Made by a program: the position numbers and the translations under genes. Below the pieces are notes generated by a model that did no database searches, was not told where the DNA came from, and saw nothing but the letters and a program-made list of their open reading frames with translations. DNA of 64,000 bases from DAOQAU01 sp964640325 (GTDB lineage: Bacteria; Cyanobacteriota; Vampirovibrionia; Gastranaerophilales; Gastranaerophilaceae): NCBI GenBank assembly GCA_964640325.1, contig CAZXID010000004.1:16686-80685 (forward strand), in the 5' to 3' direction. Of the stretch, positions 1 through 8,367 are shown piece by piece. The stretch's first letter is position 1. The number at the start of each line of letters is the position of its first letter.

Positions 1-77
1 TAAAAAATTGTAAATTTTTGTATTTTATCTTGGGCTTAAAAGCGGAAAAATAAAATCATTTAAGTTATGATATCGTT

Positions 78-947
78 ATGAGCATGGAAGAAACTTCGGG
101 TAGGATGTTGCAAAGCAATTTTAATTTAACAAACTATGATTTTTATTCAAGCCGTCATGAAATGGAATTGGTGGCTAAGATAGTAGACTCCTTAAATAAA
201 ATTATTGCTGAAGATAGAAAAGAAAAACAGCCTTTGTTTCTTAGGACTACGAATAATTTTATTTTTGATATAGCAAAAAGAGTTGTGCATGACAAGAAAA
301 GAACTTTTCTTATAGGAATTGCAGGTGAGTCGGCTTCGGGAAAAACCACTTTTGTTGATAACACTGTAAAGGCATGTGTTAAAGAAAAAAAAGAAGGTAT
401 TTACACCGTAATCCGTTGTGACGATTATTTTTACGACACTTCAAAAGAACTCACGGATGCTGGAAGTTATGAGGCATTGTTTAAAACAGGCTTTAGTTTT
501 GATACTCCAAAAGCAGTTAATCTTGATTTAATGAAACAACATTTGATTGAGCTAAAACAGGGCAATACGGTTGTTTCTCCAGATTATGATTTTGTGACAT
601 GTGTTTCTAAGCATGACGGAGAAGTTAAAAAACCGGCAAAAGTAATTTTAAATGAGGGCCTTTACGTTTTGAACGAGGGCTTAAGGGAAATAATGGACAT
701 AAGAGTTTATGTATTTACTCCGATAGATGTTATAAAAGATCGTTGGTACAAAAGAGCGGCAACAAGGGGCAAAACGGGCGATGCTGCTGATATGATGTTT
801 GCAGATGTTAATCATACCGCGCAGCGCTACATCAGGCCTGCCATGGAAATTTCGGATGTTATTATTAATGGTATGGTTGCAGTTGATTATATTGAAGTTA
901 TAACGGACAAAATATTTAGTGCAATTGCCGATGCTTGCGAAATTTGA
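78..947 (+). CDS. uridine kinase-like P-loop protein (copy 1)
   Basis: 289 aa. A Walker A motif GESASGKT sits at residues 83-90 after an N-terminal extension of about 75 residues. It is followed by a DDYF segment and a later PDYDF motif, the layout of the uridine kinase/phosphoribulokinase family, which phosphorylates nucleosides or sugars with ATP in the cytoplasm. The N-terminal extension is not part of a classical Udk, so the substrate is uncertain. A paralogue with the same architecture lies at 5684-6538. Start chosen at the first ATG; a second ATG two codons later is equally possible and no clear Shine-Dalgarno decides it. The following gene hydG is 59 bp downstream on the same strand. 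Confidence 0.72.
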   Translation: MSMEETSGRMLQSNFNLTNYDFYSSRHEMELVAKIVDSLNKIIAEDRKEKQPLFLRTTNNFIFDIAKRVVHDKKRTFLIGIAGESASGKTTFVDNTVKACVKEKKEGIYTVIRCDDYFYDTSKELTDAGSYEALFKTGFSFDTPKAVNLDLMKQHLIELKQGNTVVSPDYDFVTCVSKHDGEVKKPAKVILNEGLYVLNEGLREIMDIRVYVFTPIDVIKDRWYKRAATRGKTGDAADMMFADVNHTAQRYIRPAMEISDVIINGMVAVDYIEVITDKIFSAIADACEI

Positions 948-1006
948 TTTTTAGCGTGCATTTTATTTTTAAAGTTGTACTATGGTGATGAAGGAGAATT
1001 TTTATA

Positions 1007-2380
1007 ATGAATATTATTGACGTGGAAAAAATTAATTCATTTTTGGGATTAACAGGGGACGAGAAAAAAGTTGACGGGATTTTGAAAAAAGCACTGGAAT
1101 TAAAAGGGCTTGAAAGTGAAGAAATAGCGATTCTTTTAAATCTTGAAGATGAAAGTCTTTTGAATAAGCTTTTTAAAACCGCAAAAAAGGTAAAAGAAGG
1201 AATTTATGGAAAAAGGATTGTTCTTTTTGCCCCGCTTTACCTTTCGAATTATTGTTGCAATAACTGTTTATATTGCGGATTTCGCCGTGACAACAAAGAT
1301 ATTCACAGAAAAAAACTTACCGTTGATGAGGCAGTGCATGAGGCTGAGCAGATAATGAAAATGGGGCATAAAAGGATTTTGCTTGTGGCCGGAGAAGATA
1401 CAAATCAATGTAATCTGGATTATATAAAAGAAATTATTGATAAAATTTATGAAAAGAAAATAATGAACGGGGAAATCAGAAGGCTTAACATAAATATCGC
1501 GCCTTTGAAAACAGAAGAATTCAAGCGCCTTGCTTCTTTTGGGATAGGAACTTTTCAGGCATTTCAGGAAACTTATCATCCGGAAGTTTATAAAAAAATG
1601 CACCCGTCAGGTCCTAAAGCAAATTATCAGTGGCGCTTGGAAGTTATGGACAGAGCCATTGAAGGCGGCATACAAGATTTTGGCATGGGTGCACTTTTCG
1701 GGCTTTGTGATTACAGATTTGAAGTTCTTGCCCTTATTGAACATTCGAAATATTTGCTTAATAAATACGGCGTAGGACCTCATACTCTTTCTGTTCCAAG
1801 AATTGAGCCGGCATCAGGTTCAGATTTATCCAAAAATCCGCCTCATGCAATTAACGACAAACAATTTAAGAAAATAGTCTCAGTATTAAGGCTTGCAGTG
1901 CCTTATACCGGCATGATTTTAACCACAAGAGAATCTGCACAGATGAGAAGGGAAGTTATTGAATTGGGGATTTCGCAAATCAGCGCAGGCTCAAAAACAA
2001 ATCCGGGAGGTTATTCTGACGAAGACTCCACAGCACAGTTTACAATGGCTGATAACCGTTCTTTGGACGAAATCATAAGAGAATTAGCTCAAACGGGGTT
2101 TATACCAAGCTTTTGCACAAGTTGTTACAGATTGGGAAGAGTAGGAAAAGATTTTATGGATTTGGCGCAGGTGGGGCTTATTCAGCGTTTTTGTGATCCT
2201 AATGCCGTTTCTACTTTTGCTGAATATCTTAATGATTATGCCAGTGCTGAAACCAAAAAAGCAGGTTTTGCCGCAATAGAAAATCATATTAACAACAATA
2301 TCAAAGATGAAAAAATTAAATCAAAAGTCATAGAAACTCTCGATAAAATCAAAAACGGTGCAAGAGATTTGTACGTTTAA
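1007..2380 (+). CDS. hydG: [FeFe]-hydrogenase H-cluster radical SAM maturase HydG
   Basis: 457 aa, normal length for HydG. The radical-SAM cluster motif CX3CX2C is at C83, C87 and C90. The C-terminal auxiliary-cluster motif CX2CX22C, which separates HydG from the tyrosine lyase ThiH, is at C370, C373 and C396. HydG cleaves tyrosine to make the CO and CN ligands of the hydrogenase H-cluster. A strong Shine-Dalgarno (aaggag) precedes the ATG. No hydrogenase subunit and no hydE or hydF lies in this window, so the partners must be elsewhere. The gene implies a hydrogen-evolving or hydrogen-consuming anaerobic metabolism. Confidence 0.95.
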   Translation: MNIIDVEKINSFLGLTGDEKKVDGILKKALELKGLESEEIAILLNLEDESLLNKLFKTAKKVKEGIYGKRIVLFAPLYLSNYCCNNCLYCGFRRDNKDIHRKKLTVDEAVHEAEQIMKMGHKRILLVAGEDTNQCNLDYIKEIIDKIYEKKIMNGEIRRLNINIAPLKTEEFKRLASFGIGTFQAFQETYHPEVYKKMHPSGPKANYQWRLEVMDRAIEGGIQDFGMGALFGLCDYRFEVLALIEHSKYLLNKYGVGPHTLSVPRIEPASGSDLSKNPPHAINDKQFKKIVSVLRLAVPYTGMILTTRESAQMRREVIELGISQISAGSKTNPGGYSDEDSTAQFTMADNRSLDEIIRELAQTGFIPSFCTSCYRLGRVGKDFMDLAQVGLIQRFCDPNAVSTFAEYLNDYASAETKKAGFAAIENHINNNIKDEKIKSKVIETLDKIKNGARDLYV

Positions 2381-2410
2381 TAAAGTGATTAAGTGGCTAA
2401 GAAGTAAATT

Positions 2411-2432
2411 TAGGTTGGGTTTTTAATCCGAC
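2411..2432. repeat. palindromic repeat, 'taggttgggtt' family
   Basis: Imperfect palindrome taggttgggtttttaatcc followed by gac. Near-identical copies occur at 20163-20186 and 52081-52105. It lies in the 200-bp spacer after hydG. Confidence 0.6.
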
Positions 2433-2580
2433 AAAACAAAAAATTTTCTTCTCACTTCTCACTGTCTGTTGCCTATCTCTTAATTTTTTAACATTTGTTT
2501 ACAAAAGTAAAATAAAAAAGCAATTTTTTCTGAGTATATATCTTAATATATATATAGGATATAAGAGAGAGAAAAAATAA

Positions 2581-2850
2581 ATGATTACTGCGGCAAATAA
2601 TGCTAAAAATGATACTAATGCAAACGGAAAATATAAGCCGCTTCGCAAGCGTAAAAAGAAAAGCTCATCCGGCGATTTCCAGGATTTTGTATACTTGGAT
2701 AAAATTGATCCCAGAATGAGATTTAACAGTTCAAAAGATCCTATTTACTTTCTTTTCGATTGTATTGAAAAAAGAAGTATAATTCAATTGACAATGGATT
2801 TTATAGAAGATTCATTCTTTGAAATAAAAAATTTATTTTCAAAGGAATAA
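2581..2850 (+). CDS. small basic protein of unknown function
   Basis: 89 aa, not recognised. The N-terminal third is polar and strongly basic (RKRKKKSSS near residue 23); the rest is mixed with aromatic residues and a likely amphipathic helix near the end. A purine-rich stretch (gagagagaaaaaataa) precedes the ATG and a clear hairpin terminator follows at 2891-2920, so it is probably a real single-gene transcript. It could bind nucleic acid, but that rests only on charge. Confidence 0.5.
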   Translation: MITAANNAKNDTNANGKYKPLRKRKKKSSSGDFQDFVYLDKIDPRMRFNSSKDPIYFLFDCIEKRSIIQLTMDFIEDSFFEIKNLFSKE

Positions 2851-2890
2851 TTATAAATTTAAGGGATAAGGGATATGGGATATGGGTAAA

Positions 2891-2920
2891 AAAAGAGCGG
2901 ATTATTTCCGCTCTTTTTTA
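2891..2920 (+). terminator. Rho-independent terminator
   Basis: Hairpin AAAGAGCGG / CCGCTCTTT with a 7-nt loop and a T run, after the small basic-protein gene. Confidence 0.8.
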
Positions 2921-2996
2921 TTTATTTTTGTATATGGCTTGTAATTATTTTGTTTCTTTTTTAAAATTAATTTGTTGAGAAGGAAAATAAAAATAA

Positions 2997-3413
2997 ATGA
3001 CAGTTATAAACGAAAAATTTGTTGTAAATACTAAGGGACATACCGATATAATTGACATTACAAAAAATGTTCAAAACAGTGTTTACAGGCATTCGCTTCA
3101 AAATGCATCGGTTTTGGTCTATGTTGCCGGAAGTACTGTTTCGATTACAAATATAGAGTTTGAGCCGGGGGTCTTGGTGGATTTGGCAGAAGCATTGGAA
3201 AGGGTTATTCCCACAGGCATTGAATATCATCATGATGCAACATGGCATGACGGAAACGGTTATGCGCATGTTAGGGCTGCAATAGTTGGTAATTCAACTT
3301 CTATTCCTCTTATTGATGGGGCTTTACAGCTTGGAACATGGCAGCAGATTGTTTTGGTGGATTTTGATAATAGGCCCAGAACAAGAACGGTACATGTACA
3401 AATTTTTTATTAA
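2997..3413 (+). CDS. yjbQ: YjbQ/UPF0047 family protein
   Basis: 138 aa, the full length of the UPF0047/YjbQ family. It contains the conserved histidine-rich core EYHHDATWHDGNGYAH (about residues 80-95) and the C-terminal GTWQQIVLVDFDNRPR segment typical of the family. Members can show weak thiamine-phosphate synthase activity, but the physiological role is unsettled. Shine-Dalgarno gaagg lies about 12 nt from the ATG. The gene converges on atpC, whose stop codon is 3 bp away on the other strand. Confidence 0.88.
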   Translation: MTVINEKFVVNTKGHTDIIDITKNVQNSVYRHSLQNASVLVYVAGSTVSITNIEFEPGVLVDLAEALERVIPTGIEYHHDATWHDGNGYAHVRAAIVGNSTSIPLIDGALQLGTWQQIVLVDFDNRPRTRTVHVQIFY

Positions 3414-3416
3414 GAA

Positions 3417-3824
3417 TTACTTTTCTGATGCGGCTTTTAATCTTATAATTGCTCTTGTAAGCGCTATTTCTGCCCGTTTTACATCAATATCATCAGAGCT
3501 TTCGTTTAATCTTGCTTCTGCACGTTCTTTAGCTTCTTTGGCTCTTGTTGCATCAATATCCCTGCCATTTTCCGCCGTTTGAGCCAAAATTGATGCCTGA
3601 TTGTCCTTAAGTTGAAAAACCCCGCCCATTACCGCAAAATATTGGACGTCAGTGCCTATAACAATTTTTGTTATTCCTATGTCAAGCGCGCACATAAAAG
3701 GTATATGTCCTGGTAGGACTCCAAATTCACCTTGCATGCTTCTTGAATATATTTCATCAACATCGGCGTCAAAAACTACTTTTTCGTGGGTTGTTATTTT
3801 AAGGTGTAATCTGTTTTCAGACAT
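3417..3824 (-). CDS. atpC: F-type ATP synthase epsilon subunit
   Basis: 135 aa. The N-terminal beta-sandwich begins LHLKITTHEKVVFDADVDEI and contains the GEFGVLPGHIPF motif. The C-terminal two-helix domain is rich in Ala, Glu and Arg (ATRAKEAKERAEARL). Epsilon couples F1 to the c-ring and restrains ATP hydrolysis. It sits 2 bp downstream of atpD on the same strand, so the two are co-transcribed as a beta-epsilon pair apart from the other subunits, as in cyanobacteria. Confidence 0.95.
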   Translation of the reverse strand: MSENRLHLKITTHEKVVFDADVDEIYSRSMQGEFGVLPGHIPFMCALDIGITKIVIGTDVQYFAVMGGVFQLKDNQASILAQTAENGRDIDATRAKEAKERAEARLNESSDDIDVKRAEIALTRAIIRLKAASEK

Positions 3825-3826
3825 GT

Positions 3827-5233
3827 TTAATTAAGTCCTTTGGCTTTTTCTATAGCTTCTTCAATAGTGCCGACCATATAAAAGGCTTGTTCCGGAAGAT
3901 TATCGTGTTTCCCGTCAATAATTTCTTTAAACCCTTTTATAGTATCTTCAAGTTTAATATATTTGCCTTCAAAGCCGGAGAATTTTTCTGCAACAAAGAA
4001 AGGTTGAGATAAAAATCTTTGAATTTTTCTTGCTCTGTTTACTGTTTCTTTGTCTTCTTCGGAAAGCTCATCCATCCCTAAAATCGCGATAATATCTTGT
4101 AATTCCCTGTATTTTTGAAGAATTTCAAGTACACGTTTTGTTGTATTGTAGTGTTCATCGCCTATAATATTAGGATCTAAAACTCTTGATGTTGAAGCCA
4201 GAGGGTCAATTGCAGGATAAATTCCCAAAGAGGCAATCTGTCTTGAAAGAACGGTTGAAGCATCTAAGTGCGAAAATGTTGTTGCAGGTGCAGGGTCCGT
4301 AAGGTCGTCTGCAGGAACATAAATTGCCTGAACTGATGTGATTGAACCGTCTTTTGTGGAGGTAATTCTTTCTTGAAGCTCGCCCATTTCTGTAGCAAGT
4401 GTCGGTTGATATCCCACCGCAGAAGGCATCCTGCCTAAAAGTGCTGAAACTTCCGAACCGGCTTGAGTAAATCTGAAGATGTTGTCAATAAATAACAATA
4501 CGTCTTGTTTTGAAAAATCTCTGAAATATTCAGCCGCAGTAAGTGCTGAAAGTCCTACCCTCATCCTTGCTCCCGGCGGTTCATTCATCTGACCGTAAAT
4601 CAGAGCAACTTTATCCAAAACGCCGCCTTCTTTAAATTCATTCCAAAGGTCGTTTCCTTCACGAGTTCTCTCGCCGACACCTCCAAAAACCGAAACTCCG
4701 GAGTGTTCCATTGCGATATTGTGGATTAATTCCATAATCAAAACGGTTTTGCCGACGCCTGCTCCGCCAAAAAGTCCGATTTTTCCGCCTTTTTGATACG
4801 GTTGAAGAAGGTCGATTGCTTTAATGCCCGTTTCTAAAATTTCGATATTTGTATTTTGGTCAACGAGTTTGGGTGATTCTCTGTGAATGGGCAAGTAATC
4901 TTTTGTTTCAATAGGCCCGATTTCATCAACGGGTTCACCGATAACGTTTAAGATTCTTCCCAGTATTTGGTTTCCAACCGGGATTTTAATTGAGTCTTTT
5001 GTGTCTATAACTTTCATACCTCTTTTAAGCCCGTCTGTTGAAGACATTGCAACGGTTCTTACCTTATTTGATCCTAACATTTGTTGTACTTCTGCTATAA
5101 CAAAGCTTCCGTCATCTTTTTGAATTTTTAAGGCGTTATAAATTTCAGGCAATTCTCCCTGTTGAAATTCTACGTCAATTACAGGACCTATAATCTGTGA
5201 TATTAATCCCTCGTTTTTTACCAATGTTTCCAT
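3827..5233 (-). CDS. atpD: F-type ATP synthase beta subunit
   Basis: 468 aa, full length. Walker A GGAGVGKT is at 156-163; the conserved GERTREGNDLW, the Walker B region LLFIDNIFRFTQAGSEVSALLGRMPSA and the C-terminal helical domain are all intact. It is the catalytic subunit of F1. The gene heads a two-gene unit with atpC and is preceded by a long structured leader (5240-5412) that also occurs before gatB and thiE, suggesting post-transcriptional control. Shine-Dalgarno aaggaagatgaggg lies just upstream of the ATG. Confidence 0.98.
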   Translation of the reverse strand: METLVKNEGLISQIIGPVIDVEFQQGELPEIYNALKIQKDDGSFVIAEVQQMLGSNKVRTVAMSSTDGLKRGMKVIDTKDSIKIPVGNQILGRILNVIGEPVDEIGPIETKDYLPIHRESPKLVDQNTNIEILETGIKAIDLLQPYQKGGKIGLFGGAGVGKTVLIMELIHNIAMEHSGVSVFGGVGERTREGNDLWNEFKEGGVLDKVALIYGQMNEPPGARMRVGLSALTAAEYFRDFSKQDVLLFIDNIFRFTQAGSEVSALLGRMPSAVGYQPTLATEMGELQERITSTKDGSITSVQAIYVPADDLTDPAPATTFSHLDASTVLSRQIASLGIYPAIDPLASTSRVLDPNIIGDEHYNTTKRVLEILQKYRELQDIIAILGMDELSEEDKETVNRARKIQRFLSQPFFVAEKFSGFEGKYIKLEDTIKGFKEIIDGKHDNLPEQAFYMVGTIEEAIEKAKGLN

Positions 5234-5239
5234 ATAAAA

Positions 5240-5412
5240 CCCTCATCTTCCTTATGAGATCGCGGAAAAATTAAAATTTTCCTCGCAATCTCCCTTGTCC
5301 GGCTTTCATCCTTGTCGCCGGCTGTCCCTCAGCCGTCAAGGATTTAGCACTTCTTAGGTCGGATTTGAAAAATTGCGAAAAATTGTCATTTTTCGAATTT
5401 TCCTGCATCCTC
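5240..5412 (-). promoter_or_regulatory. structured leader RNA (recurrent element, atpD copy)
   Basis: Read on the minus strand: an A/T-rich first hairpin; the conserved block GACCTAAGAAGTGCTAAA (5343-5360); a helix ATCCTTG/CAAGGAT (5337-5343 with 5308-5314) enclosing hairpin CGGCTG-aggga-CAGCCG (5319-5335); the conserved string GCCGGACAAGGGA; then a strong hairpin (5256-5292) ending just before the Shine-Dalgarno. The same order of blocks precedes gatB and thiE, with compensatory changes in the helix. Its ligand or partner is unknown. Confidence 0.75.
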
Positions 5413-5537
5413 TATCGCATAATCTCATAATACACTAAAACATTTTATTTTCAAATTGTAAATGTTTTTAAGATTTGTTATATTTTATAGCAAAATTTAT
5501 TTTTACGGGTATTATTATACTTAAATATACATTTAAA

Positions 5538-5671
5538 CGTCATGCTGAATTTATTTCAGCATCTCGTCAGCGGTGTAAGTTGTAGAGATCCTGATACATC
5601 GCAAGCGATACTCTCCCTTGTAACCCTCGACAAGTCTCGGGAACAAGACGAGAAGACAAGTTCAGGATGAC
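5538..5671. repeat. composite palindromic repeat, 'catgctgaa' family
   Basis: Begins with palindrome ATGCTGAA...TTTCAGCAT, contains gatcctga, and ends with ttcaggatgac. Related units lie at 16274-16297, 21721-21796 and 52031-52140. It fills most of the gap between the atpD leader and the next gene. Confidence 0.65.
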
Positions 5672-5683
5672 AAATGAGGGGAA

Positions 5684-6538
5684 ATGATAGCACTTATAGA
5701 AAAAGAAAATAATACCTCAGATAAAATTTTAAAGCCGGATTTTAATCAAAAAACCGGAAGGGAATTGTTGGCGTTTTATCTTCAGTCAAAATTCAAGCAA
5801 ATTCTTGCTTACGACAAAAAGTATCATACCCCTGTTTTTATTGAAGTAAGACCTGATTTTATATCAAGATTTTCAAGAAGACTTATTAATAATCCTCAAA
5901 AAAGGATTTTAATAGGAATTACGGGAGAATCGGCTTGCGGAAAATCAACTATATGCGGAAAAATTAAAGATACGATAGGCCGTCTTGACCTTCCCGTAAC
6001 CATAATAAGTTCGGATAATTATTTTAATGATATTTCTGAACTCATCAAGCGCTGGGGGGATTTTGACACTCTTCGCGATAACGGATATGACGTTGATTCT
6101 CCCGAGAGTTTTCAATTGGGTTTATTAAAAGAAGATTTGGAGTCTATTTCCAAGGGGGTTGATATAAAAATCCCTCAATATTTGCTCAATGGAACCGGCA
6201 TTTCGGTACCTGAGTCGATTCCTGTTTCATCTCAAAAAATTATTGTTGTTGAGGGTATGTCAACAATGTATAGGGATGTCAAGGATATTTTTGATATAAA
6301 AGTTTATATAGAAACAAATTTTGAAGAAAGAGAAAAAAGATTTAAAGCAAGAGCGGTTTGCAGAAATCAGGATGAATGTAATGCTCAAAAACATTGGGAG
6401 TATGTTAAATTAGCCGGCGAAAAGTACATTAAACCTTTTAGAAACGAAGCTGATATGATTCTTAACGGAAATTCCGACTTGGAATATTTCTCACAAATTC
6501 TTGAATATATTCATACGATTACTAATAATTTTCAGTAA
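5684..6538 (+). CDS. uridine kinase-like P-loop protein (copy 2)
   Basis: 284 aa. Walker A GESACGKS at residues 81-88, preceded by an N-terminal extension like that of the 78-947 protein (ILIGITGESACGKS versus LIGIAGESASGKT). A SSDNYF segment follows, as in uridine kinases, but the PxYDF motif is replaced by PQYLLNG, so substrate use may have diverged from copy 1. Shine-Dalgarno gagggga lies just before the ATG. Two diverged copies within 5 kb suggest an old duplication. Not assigned a gene name because the substrate cannot be read from sequence. Confidence 0.68.
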   Translation: MIALIEKENNTSDKILKPDFNQKTGRELLAFYLQSKFKQILAYDKKYHTPVFIEVRPDFISRFSRRLINNPQKRILIGITGESACGKSTICGKIKDTIGRLDLPVTIISSDNYFNDISELIKRWGDFDTLRDNGYDVDSPESFQLGLLKEDLESISKGVDIKIPQYLLNGTGISVPESIPVSSQKIIVVEGMSTMYRDVKDIFDIKVYIETNFEEREKRFKARAVCRNQDECNAQKHWEYVKLAGEKYIKPFRNEADMILNGNSDLEYFSQILEYIHTITNNFQ

Positions 6539-6820
6539 GTTGAAAAGCCGAATAGTTTATAAGAAGATAAGATGAGTAGATGAGTAGATGCGTGGGTTAT
6601 CCTACTACGCCTCTTGGCCTCTTTGTATCTTTCTTAAGGCTTAGCCCCACACTCTGTCATTTCTGTTTACCCATTTACCATTTACTATTTACTTCATAAC
6701 TTCTCCAACCTTAGTATAGCTTTTTTATATACTTATCCTACGAAAAGATGATTTACTGGGCGCTTTGTTGTGATAATTTTATTCTTGTTGAGTCAGTTAT
6801 TAAATGAGAAAGGTATCGAA

Positions 6821-7288
6821 ATGGAGAAGTTGAGCATAAACAGTATTTCAAAAAATTTTTTCAGAACAACTACCGTCAAGAAAGTAGACAAAAATCATAC
6901 TAATCCTTTTGGCGTAAGTTTTAAGGGAAATGTTTTAACCGCAGATGTATTTGAAACGAAAAATAATAATACAAATCTTATAGAAAGAGCAAAAAGTAAG
7001 AGCAGAATGCTTTCCAGTGCCGTTGTCGGCTCTATAACAAATTTGAGTTCGGCAATAAGTACCAGATTAAATTCGGTTGTGTCTTTCGGGAACAGAATCA
7101 GACAAAATGCGGTTGATTTTTGGACAAAAGCTCAGCAAACAGAGATTAATTTTGACATGTCGAACATCAGCAACAGGATTACTTCAAAATTGCCTTCATT
7201 TACCGGCACATATAAAGTTTCAAATCTTGTAAAACGACCGGTTTCAGAGCTTGAAGAGATGCTAAAAGCCGAATTGGCTATAGTTTAA
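6821..7288 (+). CDS. small protein of unknown function with SFKG motif
   Basis: 155 aa from the ATG at 6821, which has gagaaagg 7 nt upstream; the frame is open further 5' but that part looks non-coding. Not recognised. Near residues 28-36 it carries NPFGVSFKG, resembling short N-terminal peptides in proteins at 16946, 16556 and 57217. The middle is rich in Ser and Asn, and the C-terminus is helical. It is followed 11 bp later by the HEAT-like gene, so the two are likely one operon. Confidence 0.5.
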   Translation: MEKLSINSISKNFFRTTTVKKVDKNHTNPFGVSFKGNVLTADVFETKNNNTNLIERAKSKSRMLSSAVVGSITNLSSAISTRLNSVVSFGNRIRQNAVDFWTKAQQTEINFDMSNISNRITSKLPSFTGTYKVSNLVKRPVSELEEMLKAELAIV

Positions 7289-7299
7289 GAGGGGGAAAT

Positions 7300-7659
7300 A
7301 TGGAAAACAGAAGAGTAAACAGTATAATAGAAGCGCTTGCAAAGCATGAAGATGCCGAGGCAATAAATGTATTGGAAAAAGTCGGAACTAATTGCGAGAA
7401 TGACGATGTCAGAAGACTTACTTCAAAAGCGCTTATTAAAAAGAACAATCAGGATTCGCTTGCAGTTGTAATTTCTTCAAAAGGAAAAGGTATTAACGAT
7501 TTGAGCACAAGCGTTGCAATGAGTACAATCAACGAACTTTTGCAGTTGAAAGATAAAGAGCAGGCCATGGGTGTTTTGGAAAATACTGAAAACAGCCATG
7601 AGGATGAAGATGTAAGAGAAACCGCACGTTCGGTAAAAGCTTTGATGTCTTTTTCTTAA
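7300..7659 (+). CDS. small HEAT-repeat-like protein
   Basis: 119 aa, all-helical pattern. Two sections look like HEAT or armadillo helix pairs: EDAEAINVLEKVGTNCENDDVRRLTSKAL, shown here by its two helices around residues 17-45, and a second copy with VLENTENSHEDEDVRETA near 93-110. Such repeats usually bind other proteins. A good Shine-Dalgarno (agaggggg) precedes the start, and a terminator follows at 7684-7711. A second short HEAT-like protein lies at 8368-8682. Function unknown. Confidence 0.55.
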   Translation: MENRRVNSIIEALAKHEDAEAINVLEKVGTNCENDDVRRLTSKALIKKNNQDSLAVVISSKGKGINDLSTSVAMSTINELLQLKDKEQAMGVLENTENSHEDEDVRETARSVKALMSFS

Positions 7660-7683
7660 GAAAAATAATTCGCATACCCCAAT

Positions 7684-7711
7684 AAAAAGGAGACCTTTTG
7701 GTCTCCTTTTT
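7684..7711. terminator. bidirectional terminator
   Basis: AAAAAGGAGAC / GTCTCCTTTTT with a 6-nt loop, between the convergent genes ending at 7659 and 7723. Confidence 0.85.
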
Positions 7712-7722
7712 GAATTTTTCAT

Positions 7723-8031
7723 CTAAGCTCCTATACAATTGTTTAAATATTGGATTGTATTTATTTTTTCGTTGTAAAGGTACTTGATAAAATTAAGATA
7801 AGCACTGTCATAAGATGTTATTAACAAATTTATTTCAAAGCCTTCAGCGCAGAACGGCTCGTAATCATAAACAACATAGCTGTTATATTTACTTTTCCAC
7901 TCTTTCCTTTCGATTCGACTGTTGTTTTCTTCAATCACATCTTCAAGCCATGAAATAATCTCTTTGTTAATATTTTTTAATTCCATATGACCATGCCTGC
8001 TACAGTCAGTTTGACAATTTTCCATTAACAT
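7723..8031 (-). CDS. small protein of unknown function
   Basis: 102 aa from the ATG at 8031, which has gggag 8 nt upstream; the frame can be opened a few codons earlier at a TTG. Not recognised. The sequence is acidic, with Cys and His near the N-terminus (NCQTDCSRHGH) and many aromatic residues (YDYEP, SYDSAYLNFIKYLY). It has no signal peptide or membrane segment. It stands alone on the minus strand, sharing a terminator with the HEAT-like gene. Confidence 0.42.
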   Translation of the reverse strand: MLMENCQTDCSRHGHMELKNINKEIISWLEDVIEENNSRIERKEWKSKYNSYVVYDYEPFCAEGFEINLLITSYDSAYLNFIKYLYNEKINTIQYLNNCIGA

Positions 8032-8149
8032 AATTATCACTCCCAATATCTTGAGTACGGGAATTTATCCCACCGTAAGATAAGTTTAAATGTTTTTATT
8101 TGATAAAAAATCCCCTTTTAGACTACATACCCATAAGATAAGTGGGTAG

Positions 8150-8285
8150 TCTTGAAAAGTTAAGGGTGAGAAGTGAAAAGTGAAAGGGCAGGATAAATAA
8201 AATTGAAAGCACGGAATAATTTTGAAATCTACAATTTCAAGAATATTCCGTTCACTTCTCACTTATTACTCTTCACTTTTTTCGA
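8150..8285. repeat. large inverted repeat, 'gtgagaagtgaa' type
   Basis: The 336-bp gap between coding regions (8032-8367) is mainly this element. The outer arms are GGGTGAGAAGTGAA (8164-8177) and TTCACTTCTCAC (8251-8262). The inner hairpin is GGAATAATTTTGAAA...TTTCAAGAATATTCC. Similar 'gtgaa/ggtgaaa' stretches recur at about 2440-2490, 12990-13050, 18500-18570 and 20066-20105. Nothing else is visible in the gap. Confidence 0.65.
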
Positions 8286-8367
8286 TATTAAGATTATGTA
8301 AGGAAATCCGAAACGGGTTATTTTTTCGTCTATAATTATAGCAAGTAAAAGAACATTTGGAGACAAA

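Noticed and set aside
1007..2380. ThiH (tyrosine lyase) as identity of the radical SAM protein
   Set aside because: The C-terminal CX2CX22C cluster motif is specific to HydG and absent from ThiH.
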